This document shows, one piece after another, positions 52,715-62,663 of a stretch of DNA of 64,000 nt (within the stretch, counting starts at the first letter, position 1; the number at the start of each line of letters is the position of its first letter). Position numbers and translations under genes: made by a program. This DNA comes from Bifidobacterium scaligerum (lineage in GTDB: Bacteria > Actinomycetota > Actinomycetes > Actinomycetales > Bifidobacteriaceae). The stretch lies in the NCBI RefSeq assembly GCF_002802865.1, contig NZ_PGLQ01000002.1:340202-404201 (forward strand), read 5' to 3'. The notes below the pieces were generated by a model. That model saw only the letters and a program-made list of their open reading frames with translations. It was not told where the DNA came from and searched no databases.

Positions 52715-53497
52715 TCACAGGTTGGTGCGATCGGTGAAGATGATCGGGCCGTTCTCCGTGATGGCGATGGTATGTTCGGAATGAGCACCGCGCGAACCAT
52801 CGGAGGAGCGCAGAGTCCAACCATCCTTCTGATCCTGATAGATCTCGTCCGTGGTCTTGAGGAACCACGGCTCGATGGCGATCACCAGACCCTCACGCAG
52901 CTTGTAACCGTGATGAGCACGGCCATCGTTCGGCACATGCGGATCGCCGTGCATGATATGGCCTACGCCATGGCCGCCGAACTCCAAGTTGATCGGGTAG
53001 CCGTATTCACGGGCGATGTCACCGATAGTGGAGGAGATATCCCCCAGACGGTTGCCCGGCTTGGCCACGTCGATGGCGGCGGCGAGCGCCTCTTCGGTGC
53101 ACTTGATCAGTCGCAGATCTTCCGGGTCGGGATCCTTGCCGACCACGAAGCTCACCGCGGAGTCCGCAACCCAACCGTCCACGGAGATCGCAAGATCAAG
53201 GGATACCAGATCGCCGTCCTTCAGGCTGTAATCATACGGAATGCCGTGCAGTACGGCGTCATTGACCGAAGTGCAGATGTAATGGGCGAACGGACCGGTG
53301 CCGAAGTCCGGAGCGTAGTCCACGTAGCAGGATTCTGCACCCTTACGGTCCACGATCTTCTTGTGGACGAATTCGTCGATTTCCAGCAGATTGGTGCCCA
53401 CCTTGGTGGTTTCCTGCAGTTCCTTGAGGATTCCGGCGACAAAGCGGCCGGCAGGCTTCATTTCCTCGATTTCACGAGGGGTTTTCAATTCGATCAT
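52715..53497 (-). CDS. map: Methionine aminopeptidase, type I
   Basis: Removes the initiator methionine. The 260-aa product has all five metal ligands in context: the two Asp in SLDLAISVDGWVADSAVSF, His in GGHGVGHIMHGDPHVPN, Glu in VIAIEPWFL and Glu in AHSEHTIAITENG. The start is MIELKTPREIEEMK at 53497; a start six codons earlier is open. It is 24 bases downstream of the HdeD-like gene on the same strand. Confidence 0.95.
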   Translation of the reverse strand: MIELKTPREIEEMKPAGRFVAGILKELQETTKVGTNLLEIDEFVHKKIVDRKGAESCYVDYAPDFGTGPFAHYICTSVNDAVLHGIPYDYSLKDGDLVSLDLAISVDGWVADSAVSFVVGKDPDPEDLRLIKCTEEALAAAIDVAKPGNRLGDISSTIGDIAREYGYPINLEFGGHGVGHIMHGDPHVPNDGRAHHGYKLREGLVIAIEPWFLKTTDEIYQDQKDGWTLRSSDGSRGAHSEHTIAITENGPIIFTDRTNL

Positions 53498-53521
53498 GCC
53501 TGCCAGCCTACTCACAGCGCC

Positions 53522-54409
53522 CTACTTGCGCGGCTTGCCGAAGGTGAATGCGCGCACCACAGCGGTGACGCCCATCACCACCATGGCGCATCCTCCGAAG
53601 ATCACCATGAATACGGTAGAGCTCAGCGGGCTCATCAGCACCACGAATCCGGCGATAATCGAGATGATCGCATAAGCGACCGCCCAGCCGGAGTTCGGAA
53701 TGCGCCATGATTCCACCAGCGCCATCACGCCTTCCATCATCCAGCCGAACCCCACCATCAGGGTGACGAGCAGAGCCAGCGTCTGACCGGTAAGTCCATA
53801 GTTGCGTACGACAACCACGCCGCCGAACGTCAGCAAAATACCGACCAATACATCCAGCACACGCCATCCGCCCGGTAAGCCACGCTCCACCAGAGCGCTT
53901 ATGATACGCACCACGCCCGAGATCACGAAGTATACGCCAAGCAGCAATGCAGCCAGAGCCAACGTTTTGGACGGCACGAGCAACAATGCCAATCCCAATG
54001 CGATGGCGGTCACACCCACCACGCCATACACCACGCGAATGGTGTTTTTAGCCCGTTGCGGAAGCCATTCCTCAATAAGACGGAATGGGTTGAAATCACC
54101 TGAATACCAGCCGGGCTGTTGTCCGAATCGATCCTGCTGATGATACGAAGCATTCTGAGAACCCGAGCCACATGATTGCCCATAGGGGTTAAACGGCTGC
54201 CCATTCGGGTTGGTGGCGTAGGGACCGTAATAGGGCTGCCCATATTCATTCTGCTGAGGTTGTGAACCGGATTGATCGGCATATTGCCCGGCCGGCCCAG
54301 CCTGGCCATTGCCGTATTGAGGAGGGTATTGACCGCCATGATTGGCGTCATAGGCACCATACTGCGGCTGATTTTGACCATTGTTCGCAGTACCGCTCGG
54401 CTCACTCAT
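53522..54409 (-). CDS. HdeD/DUF308-family membrane protein with Gln/Tyr-rich N-terminus
   Basis: A 295-aa protein. Residues 1-105 are a disordered, Gly/Gln/Asn/Pro/Tyr-rich cytoplasmic tail (QNQPQYGAYDANHGGQYPPQ and similar). The rest is six hydrophobic helices of the HdeD type, read in pairs such as VVYGVVGVTAIALGLALLLV and LAALLLGVYFVISGVVRIIS. HdeD proteins are linked to acid resistance in enterobacteria; the role here is unknown. Two ATGs in tandem (54412 and 54409) follow AAGGAG; the second has better spacing. Confidence 0.82.
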   Translation of the reverse strand: MSEPSGTANNGQNQPQYGAYDANHGGQYPPQYGNGQAGPAGQYADQSGSQPQQNEYGQPYYGPYATNPNGQPFNPYGQSCGSGSQNASYHQQDRFGQQPGWYSGDFNPFRLIEEWLPQRAKNTIRVVYGVVGVTAIALGLALLLVPSKTLALAALLLGVYFVISGVVRIISALVERGLPGGWRVLDVLVGILLTFGGVVVVRNYGLTGQTLALLVTLMVGFGWMMEGVMALVESWRIPNSGWAVAYAIISIIAGFVVLMSPLSSTVFMVIFGGCAMVVMGVTAVVRAFTFGKPRK

Positions 54410-54594
54410 CATTCGCTCCTTACGCTCGTATGACCACGTACACAACTCCTTCGTATTTTAGACACTTTGACCAATTCACACCATGAACAAAAATGGACAT
54501 ATCGTCTAATAATCATTGCATGCCATACCGGAAAATCAGCTCACAGCCGACCAATCTGCCGCAGCTTCTCCCCCGCCGGCATTAGGCTGGGGGC

Positions 54595-56778
54595 ATGAAC
54601 AACACCAACGAAACACTGAAGCCGGGCATCGACCCGACTTCGTTCTCCTCCACCATCAAGCCGAACAACGATCTGTTCCGCTACGTCAATGGACCTTGGA
54701 TTGACACCTATCGCCTGCCGGATGATCGTTCGCGCTACGGTTCCTTCGACAAACTCGCCGAGAACGCCGAGAACCAGGTGCGTGAAATCCTTGAAGACGA
54801 GGATTGCCCAGCCACCAAGTCGCAGGCCCTGTACCGCTCCTTCCTCAATACCGACGCCATCGAAGCCGCCGGCTTGGACCCCATTCGCGACGAGCTCGAT
54901 CTCATCGACTCAGCCATCGACAAGCCGGCCCTGACGCGAGTGTTGGGCACCATCAACCCAGCCGGCGGACCTGACCTGTTCGGACTAGCTGTATACGGCG
55001 ACCCGGGCAACCCGGACCTCAACATCACCCACATCGAACAGTCCGGCCTGATGCTGCCAGACGAGGCCTACTATCGAGAAGATCACTATGCTCCCGTACG
55101 CGAGGCGTACGTGACGATGGTAGCCACCCAACTGGTGAACGCCGGATACGCGCCGGCCGCCGAGATCGATGACAACGACGCCAACGATTCCGATCCCACA
55201 GCCAACGCCGACACTGAGACGTCATCCGTAGTACCAAGCGAAGCCGCACTGGCCATGGCCCGCCACTTCCTCGACGTGGAAACCCGAATCGCCGCCAATC
55301 ATTGGGACAATGTAGCCACACGCGATTCGGTGAAGACCTACAACCCCACCGATTTCGCCGATCTGACTGCCACTTTGCAGCATTTCGACCTCGTCTCTTG
55401 GATTAACGCATGGCAGCGCGCATATGACGCAACCGAGGCGGCCAAAGCTCAGCCCATCGATTTCAAGTCCATTTTCGGCCACACCATCGTGCATGAGCCC
55501 AGCTTCCTGACCGGACTCGACCGTTTCTGGGCCGAAGCCGACCTGGCCGATCTCAAGCTGTGGGCTCGTGTCCATATGATCATAGGCTCTGCGAGCATGC
55601 TGTCGCGCGCGTTCGACACCACCAACTTCGACTTCTTCGGCAAGGTGCTTTCCGGTGCCAAGAAGCAGCGCGATCGCTGGAAGCGCGCGGTGAGCTTGGT
55701 TAACGGCGTATGCGGCGAGGATGTGGGCCGCGAGTACGTGCGTCGCCACTTCCCGGAAAGCGCGAAGCAGCGCATGGAGCAGTTGGCGGCCAATCTTATC
55801 GACGCCTACCGCGTCTCCATCGCCAACTCCGACTGGCTGGGAGAGACCACCAAGAACAAGGCGCTAGAGAAACTCTCCAAGTTCACGCCGAAGATCGGCT
55901 ACACCAACCACTGGCGCGATTACTCGGCATTGAGCGTCTCCGCAGATGCTCTGCTCGCCGAGAACGCCAAGGCCGCGAATCTGTACGAAACCGGTTATCA
56001 GCTGGCCAAGGTGGGCAAACCCGCCGACAAGGACGAATGGCTGATGAACCCGCAGACCGTGAACGCCTACTACGAGCCAAGCATGAACGTCATCGTATTC
56101 CCGGCCGCCATTCTGCAACCGCCGTTCTTCGATCCAGAAGCCGAGGATGCAGCCAACTACGGCGGCATCGGCGCGGTGATCGGCCACGAAATCGGCCACG
56201 GTTTCGACGATCAAGGCTCACAGTACGACGGCGACGGCAAGCTCAACAACTGGTGGACGGACGAGGACCGCAAGAACTTCGAGGAACGCACCAAGGCGCT
56301 CATCGAGCAATACAACGGCTTCGTACCTCAGCAGCTGGTCGAAAAGTATGCCGACGACCCAAGCAAGGCACCACACGTCAATGGCGCGCTGACCATCGGC
56401 GAGAACATCGGTGACCTAGGCGGCGTAAATATCGCGCTCAAGGCTTACGCGTTCTCCTTAGGCAAGGCCGCAGGCACGATCACCGGCAATGGCGACGAGG
56501 ACGGCTCCCCCGCCGCCATCAAGGAACTGCTCGACACCGCTCCCGAAATGGACGGTTTCACCGGTCTGCAGCGCTTCTTCCTGAGCTATGCCTCCATCTG
56601 GCGCACTAAGAACCGCGATGAGCTGGCCGAACAGTATCTGCAAATCGACCCGCATTCCCCCGCCGAGTTCCGCACCAACGGGATCGCCAGCAATGTAGAC
56701 CTGTTCTACGACGCCTTCCACGTGTCTGAAGGCGACGCCATGTGGCTCGCGCCCGAGGCCCGCGTACGCATCTGGTAA
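54595..56778 (+). CDS. pepO: M13-family metallopeptidase (PepO-like)
   Basis: A 727-aa neprilysin-type endopeptidase with no signal peptide, thus cytosolic as in lactobacilli. The zinc motif is H531-E-I-G-H535 in VIGHEIGHGFDDQGSQYDGD, with the third ligand in ENIGDLGGVNIAL. NAYYEPSMNVIVFPAAILQP is the conserved substrate strand. About residues 185-215 is an Asp/Asn/Thr-rich insertion (DDNDANDSDPTANADTETSS). It degrades peptides of about 5-35 residues by family. Confidence 0.93.
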   Translation: MNNTNETLKPGIDPTSFSSTIKPNNDLFRYVNGPWIDTYRLPDDRSRYGSFDKLAENAENQVREILEDEDCPATKSQALYRSFLNTDAIEAAGLDPIRDELDLIDSAIDKPALTRVLGTINPAGGPDLFGLAVYGDPGNPDLNITHIEQSGLMLPDEAYYREDHYAPVREAYVTMVATQLVNAGYAPAAEIDDNDANDSDPTANADTETSSVVPSEAALAMARHFLDVETRIAANHWDNVATRDSVKTYNPTDFADLTATLQHFDLVSWINAWQRAYDATEAAKAQPIDFKSIFGHTIVHEPSFLTGLDRFWAEADLADLKLWARVHMIIGSASMLSRAFDTTNFDFFGKVLSGAKKQRDRWKRAVSLVNGVCGEDVGREYVRRHFPESAKQRMEQLAANLIDAYRVSIANSDWLGETTKNKALEKLSKFTPKIGYTNHWRDYSALSVSADALLAENAKAANLYETGYQLAKVGKPADKDEWLMNPQTVNAYYEPSMNVIVFPAAILQPPFFDPEAEDAANYGGIGAVIGHEIGHGFDDQGSQYDGDGKLNNWWTDEDRKNFEERTKALIEQYNGFVPQQLVEKYADDPSKAPHVNGALTIGENIGDLGGVNIALKAYAFSLGKAAGTITGNGDEDGSPAAIKELLDTAPEMDGFTGLQRFFLSYASIWRTKNRDELAEQYLQIDPHSPAEFRTNGIASNVDLFYDAFHVSEGDAMWLAPEARVRIW

Positions 56779-56841
56779 GCAAGCGTCTCAGGCATATATC
56801 ATCCCGCCTAATGCCGCTTATCAGATAAGCACCTCGCAACC

Positions 56842-56879
56842 AGCCTGCAGCTGCACATATGCACGTGCCGCTGCAGGCT
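56842..56879. terminator. Terminator between pepO and ssb
   Basis: AGCCTGCAGC (56842-56851) pairs with GCTGCAGGCT (56870-56879), followed on the plus strand by TTTTCTG. It lies between convergent genes. Confidence 0.7.
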
Positions 56880-56925
56880 TTTCTGCTGTGTATGCACGCA
56901 GCCACACGCGCCTACACAGCAATCG

Positions 56926-57561
56926 TCACATTTCCGGTTCTTCAGTAAAACCATCAGCATAGGATTGTTGCACGGCAAGCTGGGCGGGTCCGTCAACCAC
57001 ATCGGTAGGTAACGGCTGCGAGCCACTTGGTTCACACTGCACGCCGGCATCACCGAGCTCAACCGGCGGCGTTGGCGTCGATGCCGCAACAACACCGGAT
57101 ATGGGATCTTGAGCGTCTCCACCAGAAGGTGGATTGCCAGTACCTGTATTACCAGTGCCAGTATTCCCTGAGACCGGAGCGTTTCCGTTATTGGCGCGTT
57201 GCGTTTTTGTGAGATTCGTAGTACCGAACGTCAGATCATGACCGATATTGGTCGCTTCAAGAATGGTCCTGCTGCGCAACTCCCCTTGTTCGGTATTCCA
57301 TTGTTCAGTGTTCAGTACCCCAACCGCAATAATCCGATCCCCTCGCCGTATTGATTGCAGAGCATTATTGGCCAAGGATCGAAACGCTTTGACCGTAAGC
57401 CACGCGGTACCGAATTCCTCCCATTGTCTGGTATTCGGATTCAGCCGACTGCGCGTACTGCCCATGCGGAAAGTCAGCACCGTAAAGTCACCTTTGCCGC
57501 CTTTGACCAAATCACTGGCCACAAAGCCGGTTACCGTTACTGCTGCTTGCTGGTTTGCCAT
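56926..57561 (-). CDS. Single-stranded DNA-binding protein, divergent paralogue
   Basis: A 211-aa protein with an N-terminal OB fold of the SSB type (VTVTGFVASDLVKGGKGDFT, RRGDRIIAVGVLNTEQW). The remaining ~100 residues are Pro/Gly/Thr/Asn-rich. The end reads ADGFTEEPEM, not the DDDIPF-like tip by which main SSBs recruit partners. That, and the weakly conserved core, suggest a second SSB. The ATG at 57561 has AAAGGA upstream. Three DnaA-box-like sequences lie in its upstream region. It is divergent from nothing; proS lies upstream on the same strand. Confidence 0.85.
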   Translation of the reverse strand: MANQQAAVTVTGFVASDLVKGGKGDFTVLTFRMGSTRSRLNPNTRQWEEFGTAWLTVKAFRSLANNALQSIRRGDRIIAVGVLNTEQWNTEQGELRSRTILEATNIGHDLTFGTTNLTKTQRANNGNAPVSGNTGTGNTGTGNPPSGGDAQDPISGVVAASTPTPPVELGDAGVQCEPSGSQPLPTDVVDGPAQLAVQQSYADGFTEEPEM

Positions 57562-57700
57562 GATGAGTCCTTTCCTGTTGCGCCCACAAGCGCGTATACG
57601 TCTGGACCGCCGATCAACCGCGCATCCTTGCGAACGAGGTGACCGGCGGTATGATCACTGTGCAATACGGGGCGCTCGCCGCACAAGGGCAATCGGCAAA

Positions 57701-57754
57701 TGTGGATACTGTGACGGGGCTTGAGGCCATGTGGATAACTTTCGGTTATCCACA
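57701..57754. promoter_or_regulatory. Group of three DnaA-box-like sequences upstream of ssb
   Basis: TGTGGATAC (57701-57709, 8 of 9), TGTGGATAA (57730-57738) and TTATCCACA (57746-57754). The last two are perfect and form an inverted pair 7 bases apart. They lie about 140-190 bases upstream of the ssb start, between its promoter region and the proS terminator. Confidence 0.5.
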
Positions 57755-57782
57755 CCACCAACACACCACCAACACAACGAAA

Positions 57783-57812
57783 AGCGCCACCCCGTATCAA
57801 CAGGATGGCGCT
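57783..57812 (-). terminator. Terminator of proS
   Basis: AGCGCCA (57783-57789) pairs with TGGCGCT (57806-57812), with the inner CCC/GG extension; on the minus strand a TTTTCGTTG tract follows. About 32 bases beyond the proS stop. Confidence 0.75.
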
Positions 57813-57843
57813 ATCGATGTCGAATCGTACGATTCACAACTTA

Positions 57844-59646
57844 TTACAGCCGCTCAAGCAACGTTTCGACGGCCTGATCGGCAGGTACGGCGACCTTGTT
57901 CTCACCATTGCGGTCACGAATTTCAATCGTGCCGTCGTTGACGAAGTCACGGCCCACCACGGCGATGGTCGGCACACCAATAAGCTCGGCATCCTTGAAC
58001 TTCACGCCCGGGGAAACCTTCTTACGGTCGTCGTAAATCACCTCGACGCCCTTTGCCTCCAGCGCCTCGACCAACTTCTCGGCACCTTCGAACGCCGCTG
58101 CATCCTTACCGGTGGCCACCACATGCACCTGAGCCGGGGCAATCACGGACGGCCAAGCGAGGCCTGCCTCATCGTGATGCGTTTCAGCAACGCACGCGAG
58201 CACGCGAGACACACCAATGCCATAGCATCCCATCCACACCGGCACGGCCTTGCCGTTCTGGTCGAGAACCTTCAGGTCCAGAGCCTTGGAGTACTTCAAG
58301 CCCAGCTGGAAGACCTGACCGATTTCCACGCCGCGCTCGAAGCTCAACGGACCGGAGCCGTCCGGGCTCATATCGCCGTGGCGAACCTCAACGGCCTCAA
58401 CCACGCCATCAGCCTCGAAGTCACGGCCGTACACCAGGTTGTAGTAGTCAACCTCGTGTTCGTCGGCACCGGTGAACCATGCGGAACCCTTGACCACATG
58501 AGCATCCACAAAGTAGCGCAATGGCTCCTTGACGCCGGCAGCCTCAGCCTGCGGTCCAAGCACCATCGGGCCAATGTAGCCCGGCACGAGCTCAGGATGC
58601 TTCTTGAGGTCCTCTTCAGTAGCCTCTTCAAGCTCGGACGGAGCGAACTGCGCTTCGAGACGCTTCATATCGACAGTACGGTCTCCCGGCACGCCGACGA
58701 CAATCAGCTCGCGCCACGGTTCGTCATGCTCCTCATCCTCCGGATGCTTGACGGCGATGACCACGTTCTTCAGAATGTCCGAAGCAGCCCATTCGCGACC
58801 ATCTGCACGCGGATGGTCGGCGTTGGCGCGCTCAATCATCTTGTCGATGGTCTTGGCATCCGGCGTGCTTTCCTTGGTGGCAGCCGGAGTGTTGGAAGCA
58901 TCGATTTCCGGCAGTTCCGGCGTATGCAGCGCCTCAACGTTCCACGCCTTACCGGAAGGAGCCAACGCGAAGGTATCCTCGCCGATCGGCATCGGAGCCA
59001 GGAATTCCTCGGAAGCGGAGCCGCCCATCGGGCCGGACATGGCGAACACCGGCACGTACTTGAGGCCGATGCGCTGGAACACGCGCTCGTAGGCGCCACG
59101 CTCATCCATGTACGCCTTGCGCATGCCTTCTTCGTCCACGTTGAACGAATAGGCGTCCTTCATCACGAACTCACGACCGCGAATCAAGCCGGCACGCGGG
59201 CGGAACTCGTCACGGTACTTGGTCTGAATCTGGTACAGCACAACCGGCAGATCCTTGTAGGACGAGTACATGTCCTTGACCAGCAGGGTGAACATTTCCT
59301 CGTGGGTGGGAGCCAGCAGGTAATCAGCCTGATGACGGTCCTTCAGACGGAAGATGTTGTCGCCATACTCCTCCCAGCGGTGGGTGGCCTCATACGGCTC
59401 GCGCGGCAGCAGGGCCGGGAAGTGCACTTCCTGGGCACCGATGCCGGCCATCTCTTCGCGGATGATGGCCTCGATCTTATTGAGTACGCGCAGGCCGAGC
59501 GGCAACCAGGTCCAGATGCCGGGGGCGGCCTTGCGGATGTAGCCGGCGCGCTGCAGCAGCTTGGCGGAATCGACATCTGCATCCGCCGGGTCTTCGCGCA
59601 ACGTGCGCAGGAACAAAGTAGACATACGAAGGGTATTGGAAGTCAT
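57844..59646 (-). CDS. proS: Prolyl-tRNA synthetase
   Basis: Charges tRNA-Pro; class II synthetase of the bacterial type. The 600-aa product has motif 1 around [20 protein letters not shown], motif 2 ([20 protein letters not shown]), the inserted editing domain between motifs 2 and 3 (about residues 225-405) and motif 3 ([14 protein letters not shown]). The C-terminal anticodon domain starts at [13 protein letters not shown]. The ATG at 59646 is the homologous start ([16 protein letters not shown] follows); the frame is open to 59742. No T-box is seen upstream. Confidence 0.96.
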   Translation of the reverse strand: MTSNTLRMSTLFLRTLREDPADADVDSAKLLQRAGYIRKAAPGIWTWLPLGLRVLNKIEAIIREEMAGIGAQEVHFPALLPREPYEATHRWEEYGDNIFRLKDRHQADYLLAPTHEEMFTLLVKDMYSSYKDLPVVLYQIQTKYRDEFRPRAGLIRGREFVMKDAYSFNVDEEGMRKAYMDERGAYERVFQRIGLKYVPVFAMSGPMGGSASEEFLAPMPIGEDTFALAPSGKAWNVEALHTPELPEIDASNTPAATKESTPDAKTIDKMIERANADHPRADGREWAASDILKNVVIAVKHPEDEEHDEPWRELIVVGVPGDRTVDMKRLEAQFAPSELEEATEEDLKKHPELVPGYIGPMVLGPQAEAAGVKEPLRYFVDAHVVKGSAWFTGADEHEVDYYNLVYGRDFEADGVVEAVEVRHGDMSPDGSGPLSFERGVEIGQVFQLGLKYSKALDLKVLDQNGKAVPVWMGCYGIGVSRVLACVAETHHDEAGLAWPSVIAPAQVHVVATGKDAAAFEGAEKLVEALEAKGVEVIYDDRKKVSPGVKFKDAELIGVPTIAVVGRDFVNDGTIEIRDRNGENKVAVPADQAVETLLERL

Positions 59647-59699
59647 AGGTTCCAAGATATTCGCGTGAACCGACAAGCCCGCCAACCCACGACCCTCAG

Positions 59700-60782
59700 C
59701 TACCATCGTCCGGCAATTGCAGTGCCACATTCCGAGCAGCATCCATCGGTTCCACTCAGTCGGTCAATGATAATGCGATACCAATCACGTTCGATCAGCA
59801 CCGCTCTGCAATCCGGGTCCGGACAGTAAGTAGTATCCCCCGCACGATCGTGCACGTTGCCGGTATACACATAATGCAGTCCTTCGTTAAGGGCGATTCC
59901 ACGCGCACGAGTCAACGTCTCATGAGGGGTCGGCGGCACATCCTGCATCTTCCACGCCGGATGGAATGCGGAGAAATGCAGCGGCACATCAGGCCCAAGA
60001 TGTTCTCGAATCCATGTACATTCGGCGTGCAGCTGAGCATCGTCGTCGTTCAGCCCCGGTATGAGCAGCGTCGTAAGCTCGACCCATACATGACCACCGT
60101 CCGGCGTACGTGCCTCATTCACCGCATAATCAATGGTGTCCAGCACGTCCTGCAAATGCGTACCGGTCACTTTCCAATAGAAATCCTCAGTAAAACCTTT
60201 CAGATCGATATTCGCCGCGTCCATGGCCGCATAAAAGTCTGGACGCGCCGCCGCACTCATGTATCCTGCGGTAACAGCAATCGGATGGATGCCCCGAGCG
60301 CGGCATTCGATCGCTGTGTCAATCGCATATTCGGCGAACACAATCGGATCATTGTAGGTGAACGCTACCGAATCAATATCATGATCCCGCGCCACTTGCG
60401 CGATCTTCTCCGGACTGGCCTCAATGCCGAGTCTATCGAAGTTGCGAGCTTTGGCAATATCCCAGTTTTGGCAGAACCGGCACCCAGAGTTACATCCTGC
60501 GGTGCCGAAACTCAGCACACTGGAGCCTGGATGGAAATGATTGAGCGGTTTCTTTTCTACAGGGTCTACGGCGAACCCGGAACTGCGGCCATAAGTATCC
60601 GAAACAATAGCACCATCATGGTTCGAACGGACGAAGCAGAATCCGCGCTGGCCGGGCCTCAGCACACAACGGCGCGGGCACAGTTCGCAGCGGGCGCGAT
60701 TGCTGCCATCACTGAACTTGGTCTGCCATCGACCGATCGCGGCGCGTGGCATTGCGTCCAGCTTGGTATTAACGCTCGGCAT
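59700..60782 (-). CDS. amrS: AmmeMemoRadiSam system radical SAM enzyme
   Basis: A 360-aa radical SAM protein. The cluster motif is C97-x3-C101-x2-C104 in [14 protein letters not shown]. Four further Cys near the N-terminus (C32, C35, C39, C49; CELCPRRC) and two pairs near the C-terminus (CPDPDC and CCSEC) could hold zinc or other clusters. The family always occurs with Memo- and AMMECR1-type proteins; its reaction was unknown when I learned of it. Its ATG lies 14 bases inside the end of the Memo-AMMECR1 gene, so the two are translationally coupled. Confidence 0.9.
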   Translation of the reverse strand: MPSVNTKLDAMPRAAIGRWQTKFSDGSNRARCELCPRRCVLRPGQRGFCFVRSNHDGAIVSDTYGRSSGFAVDPVEKKPLNHFHPGSSVLSFGTAGCNSGCRFCQNWDIAKARNFDRLGIEASPEKIAQVARDHDIDSVAFTYNDPIVFAEYAIDTAIECRARGIHPIAVTAGYMSAAARPDFYAAMDAANIDLKGFTEDFYWKVTGTHLQDVLDTIDYAVNEARTPDGGHVWVELTTLLIPGLNDDDAQLHAECTWIREHLGPDVPLHFSAFHPAWKMQDVPPTPHETLTRARGIALNEGLHYVYTGNVHDRAGDTTYCPDPDCRAVLIERDWYRIIIDRLSGTDGCCSECGTAIAGRW

Positions 60783-62610
60783 AGGCGCTCACCTCGTACC
60801 GTTCGCATTCGATTTCCCCGTTAGCCCAGTCATAGTCAGCACCGATTCCAGCTTTGACCAGCAAGTGCGATACGAAATCATGCGGCACCGGCAGTTGCTC
60901 CCAAACCTGCGGTAAGAACGTCGCCCTGCGGCCGTGCCGGTCGGTCAAGATAAGGCCGTCTTTTCCGGGGCGCAACGTCTGTTCCAGTTCCTCACGCGAG
61001 CGCACTGGCATTGCGCTTGGTCTGCCCAGCACGGACACCTCCACATCAAGGAATGGATATTCTTCCGCAGTCACCGGGAAAAATCGTGGATCATGAGCGG
61101 CGGCATCCACGGCATGATCAGCCACGTCCCCGCCAAGCGAACGATAGGCCTCAAGCGTGCCGACGCATCCGCGCAACCGACCGTTTTCCGTTAACGTCAC
61201 AAAACTGGCTCCTGGCTCGCTAAGCCAAGGATTACGGGCGATAATAGCGTTTGGGCGGTTCTCCGGAGCATCATCAAACCCGAGATGCCGGCGTATGGAT
61301 GCACGGGCGAGACCGAGCAGCACATTCCGGCGCGTTTGCGGTGCAGCCGTATCAGCATTTGATTCGGCCGTTCCCGGCAATTTCCCGGATGCCACATGAT
61401 TCGTCGGGATCGACATGGGATTGCCAACGGCATCGCCGTCTTGGGCAACGCCGGCATCTTGCGTGGTTTCATCATTGGCACAACTGACACAATCGACACA
61501 ATCGACACCGTTGCCACTCTGCCAAATCGCAAACGACGCATAGCCCACTACTGGTTCATCTGGAGTATTCATGGCCGGACGTGGTCGACCTGCGAGCGCC
61601 ACCACGGAGTCGTCGCCAGACGTACTGCGTCCCAAAAGCCGCAAATCAAATTGCGGGGTACCACGGTCGTCGTTCGAAGCGCTGCCGCCCCACTCGCCAC
61701 TTAATGTTTCACAAGGTGTTTCACGTACCTCACGAAGTGTTTCACGATACGTTTCACAAGATGTCTCATGAATGATTCCATCTTGAGACGGCTGAAGTCC
61801 GCGCACCAATACGTCCAGCAGACCATTGATCGGATGCGCACCGCAAGCCCTTCGCGGATGGATCGGAAGCCGGCAGTGGGCAATATCATCTATGGTTTTC
61901 TCATCAAGCTGCCGCGCATACTCTTGAGGATGATAATGCGACAGATCCGAACTGATGATAACTACCGTCTCCGGCCCGCCCCACAACGCGCGCAAAACAT
62001 CTCCCACTGCCTCAGGGCTGGCATCACCGGCGTTCAGTGGCACGATAGTCAGATCCGGACCGAATATGGTTTGCAAAAACGGAATCTGCACTTCCACCGC
62101 GTGTTCTCGCGCATGGGTCGGGTCGTTGACGATCAGCGCGGGAGCTGAGACACTGACACGCCGAGCTCCAAGCAAATTCAGCGCCTTGCGCTCGGCATCA
62201 GTGTCCACCGGGACCTGGCCCAGCGGGGTCTGCCACGTATCGGCACTCGAACATGCGACGCCACGAACGGGCACACGATGGGTCGGACCAATGATCACCG
62301 CACGCTTCACCACCCCACGCCCTCGTTCAAGCAGCGCGTAGGCGAGCGACGACGTAGTGCCGGAATACACGTATCCGGCGTGTGGCACGATCACCGCTTT
62401 CGGACAGCCTGCCGGCAGTTCGGGCTCAAGTTGTTTCATCAAGGCACGCCCGTAATCGAGCTGATGACTGATCAGCCGTTTGAGCGCAGTTCGGTCATCC
62501 GGATAAAATGACCCGGCCACAGCAGCCGGACGTATCAATCCACTCGACTTGGGTCTGCAAACATCATCGTCGGCATCATCGTTCTTGCGGAACATTTCGG
62601 ATAGTCCCAT
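60769..62610 (-). CDS. Memo-AMMECR1 fusion (AmmeMemoRadiSam proteins B and A)
   Basis: A 613-aa fusion. Residues 26-280 are the Memo domain, a LigB-like metal fold. Likely ligand residues are H77 (VPHAGYVYSG), H111 (IGPTHR), H170 (EHAVEVQIPFL), H225 (SSDLSHYHP) and C256 (ACGAHPINGLL). Memo then breaks: residues 281-352 are an insertion beginning with an ET-rich repeat (CETYRETLREVRETPCETL), and its last strand resumes at VVGYASFAIWQ (354-364). A linker follows with C371, C374 and C377 (CVDCVSC). Residues 427-613 are AMMECR1, with the LRGCVGT motif at 479-485. The start at 62610 has GAGGTGG upstream; the frame extends to 62664. Function is unknown. Confidence 0.9.
   Translation of the reverse strand: MGLSEMFRKNDDADDDVCRPKSSGLIRPAAVAGSFYPDDRTALKRLISHQLDYGRALMKQLEPELPAGCPKAVIVPHAGYVYSGTTSSLAYALLERGRGVVKRAVIIGPTHRVPVRGVACSSADTWQTPLGQVPVDTDAERKALNLLGARRVSVSAPALIVNDPTHAREHAVEVQIPFLQTIFGPDLTIVPLNAGDASPEAVGDVLRALWGGPETVVIISSDLSHYHPQEYARQLDEKTIDDIAHCRLPIHPRRACGAHPINGLLDVLVRGLQPSQDGIIHETSCETYRETLREVRETPCETLSGEWGGSASNDDRGTPQFDLRLLGRSTSGDDSVVALAGRPRPAMNTPDEPVVGYASFAIWQSGNGVDCVDCVSCANDETTQDAGVAQDGDAVGNPMSIPTNHVASGKLPGTAESNADTAAPQTRRNVLLGLARASIRRHLGFDDAPENRPNAIIARNPWLSEPGASFVTLTENGRLRGCVGTLEAYRSLGGDVADHAVDAAAHDPRFFPVTAEEYPFLDVEVSVLGRPSAMPVRSREELEQTLRPGKDGLILTDRHGRRATFLPQVWEQLPVPHDFVSHLLVKAGIGADYDWANGEIECERYEVSAYAER
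61706..61757. repeat. Short direct repeats inside the Memo-AMMECR1 gene
   Basis: GTTTCAC occurs at 61706-61712, 61718-61724, 61739-61745 and 61751-61757, mostly 12 bases apart, with degenerate copies CCTCAC and GTCTCAT in between and after. In the coding strand this makes the ET-rich insertion within the Memo domain. The 12-base period keeps the frame. Confidence 0.85.
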
Positions 62611-62663
62611 AACTACCACCTCTACGAACCATGGTAGTCGGGACCTCCCCATCCAGCTATCCA

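Noticed and set aside
57805..59829. 674-codon plus-strand open frame opposite proS
   Set aside because: Antisense shadow of proS; no domain recognised.
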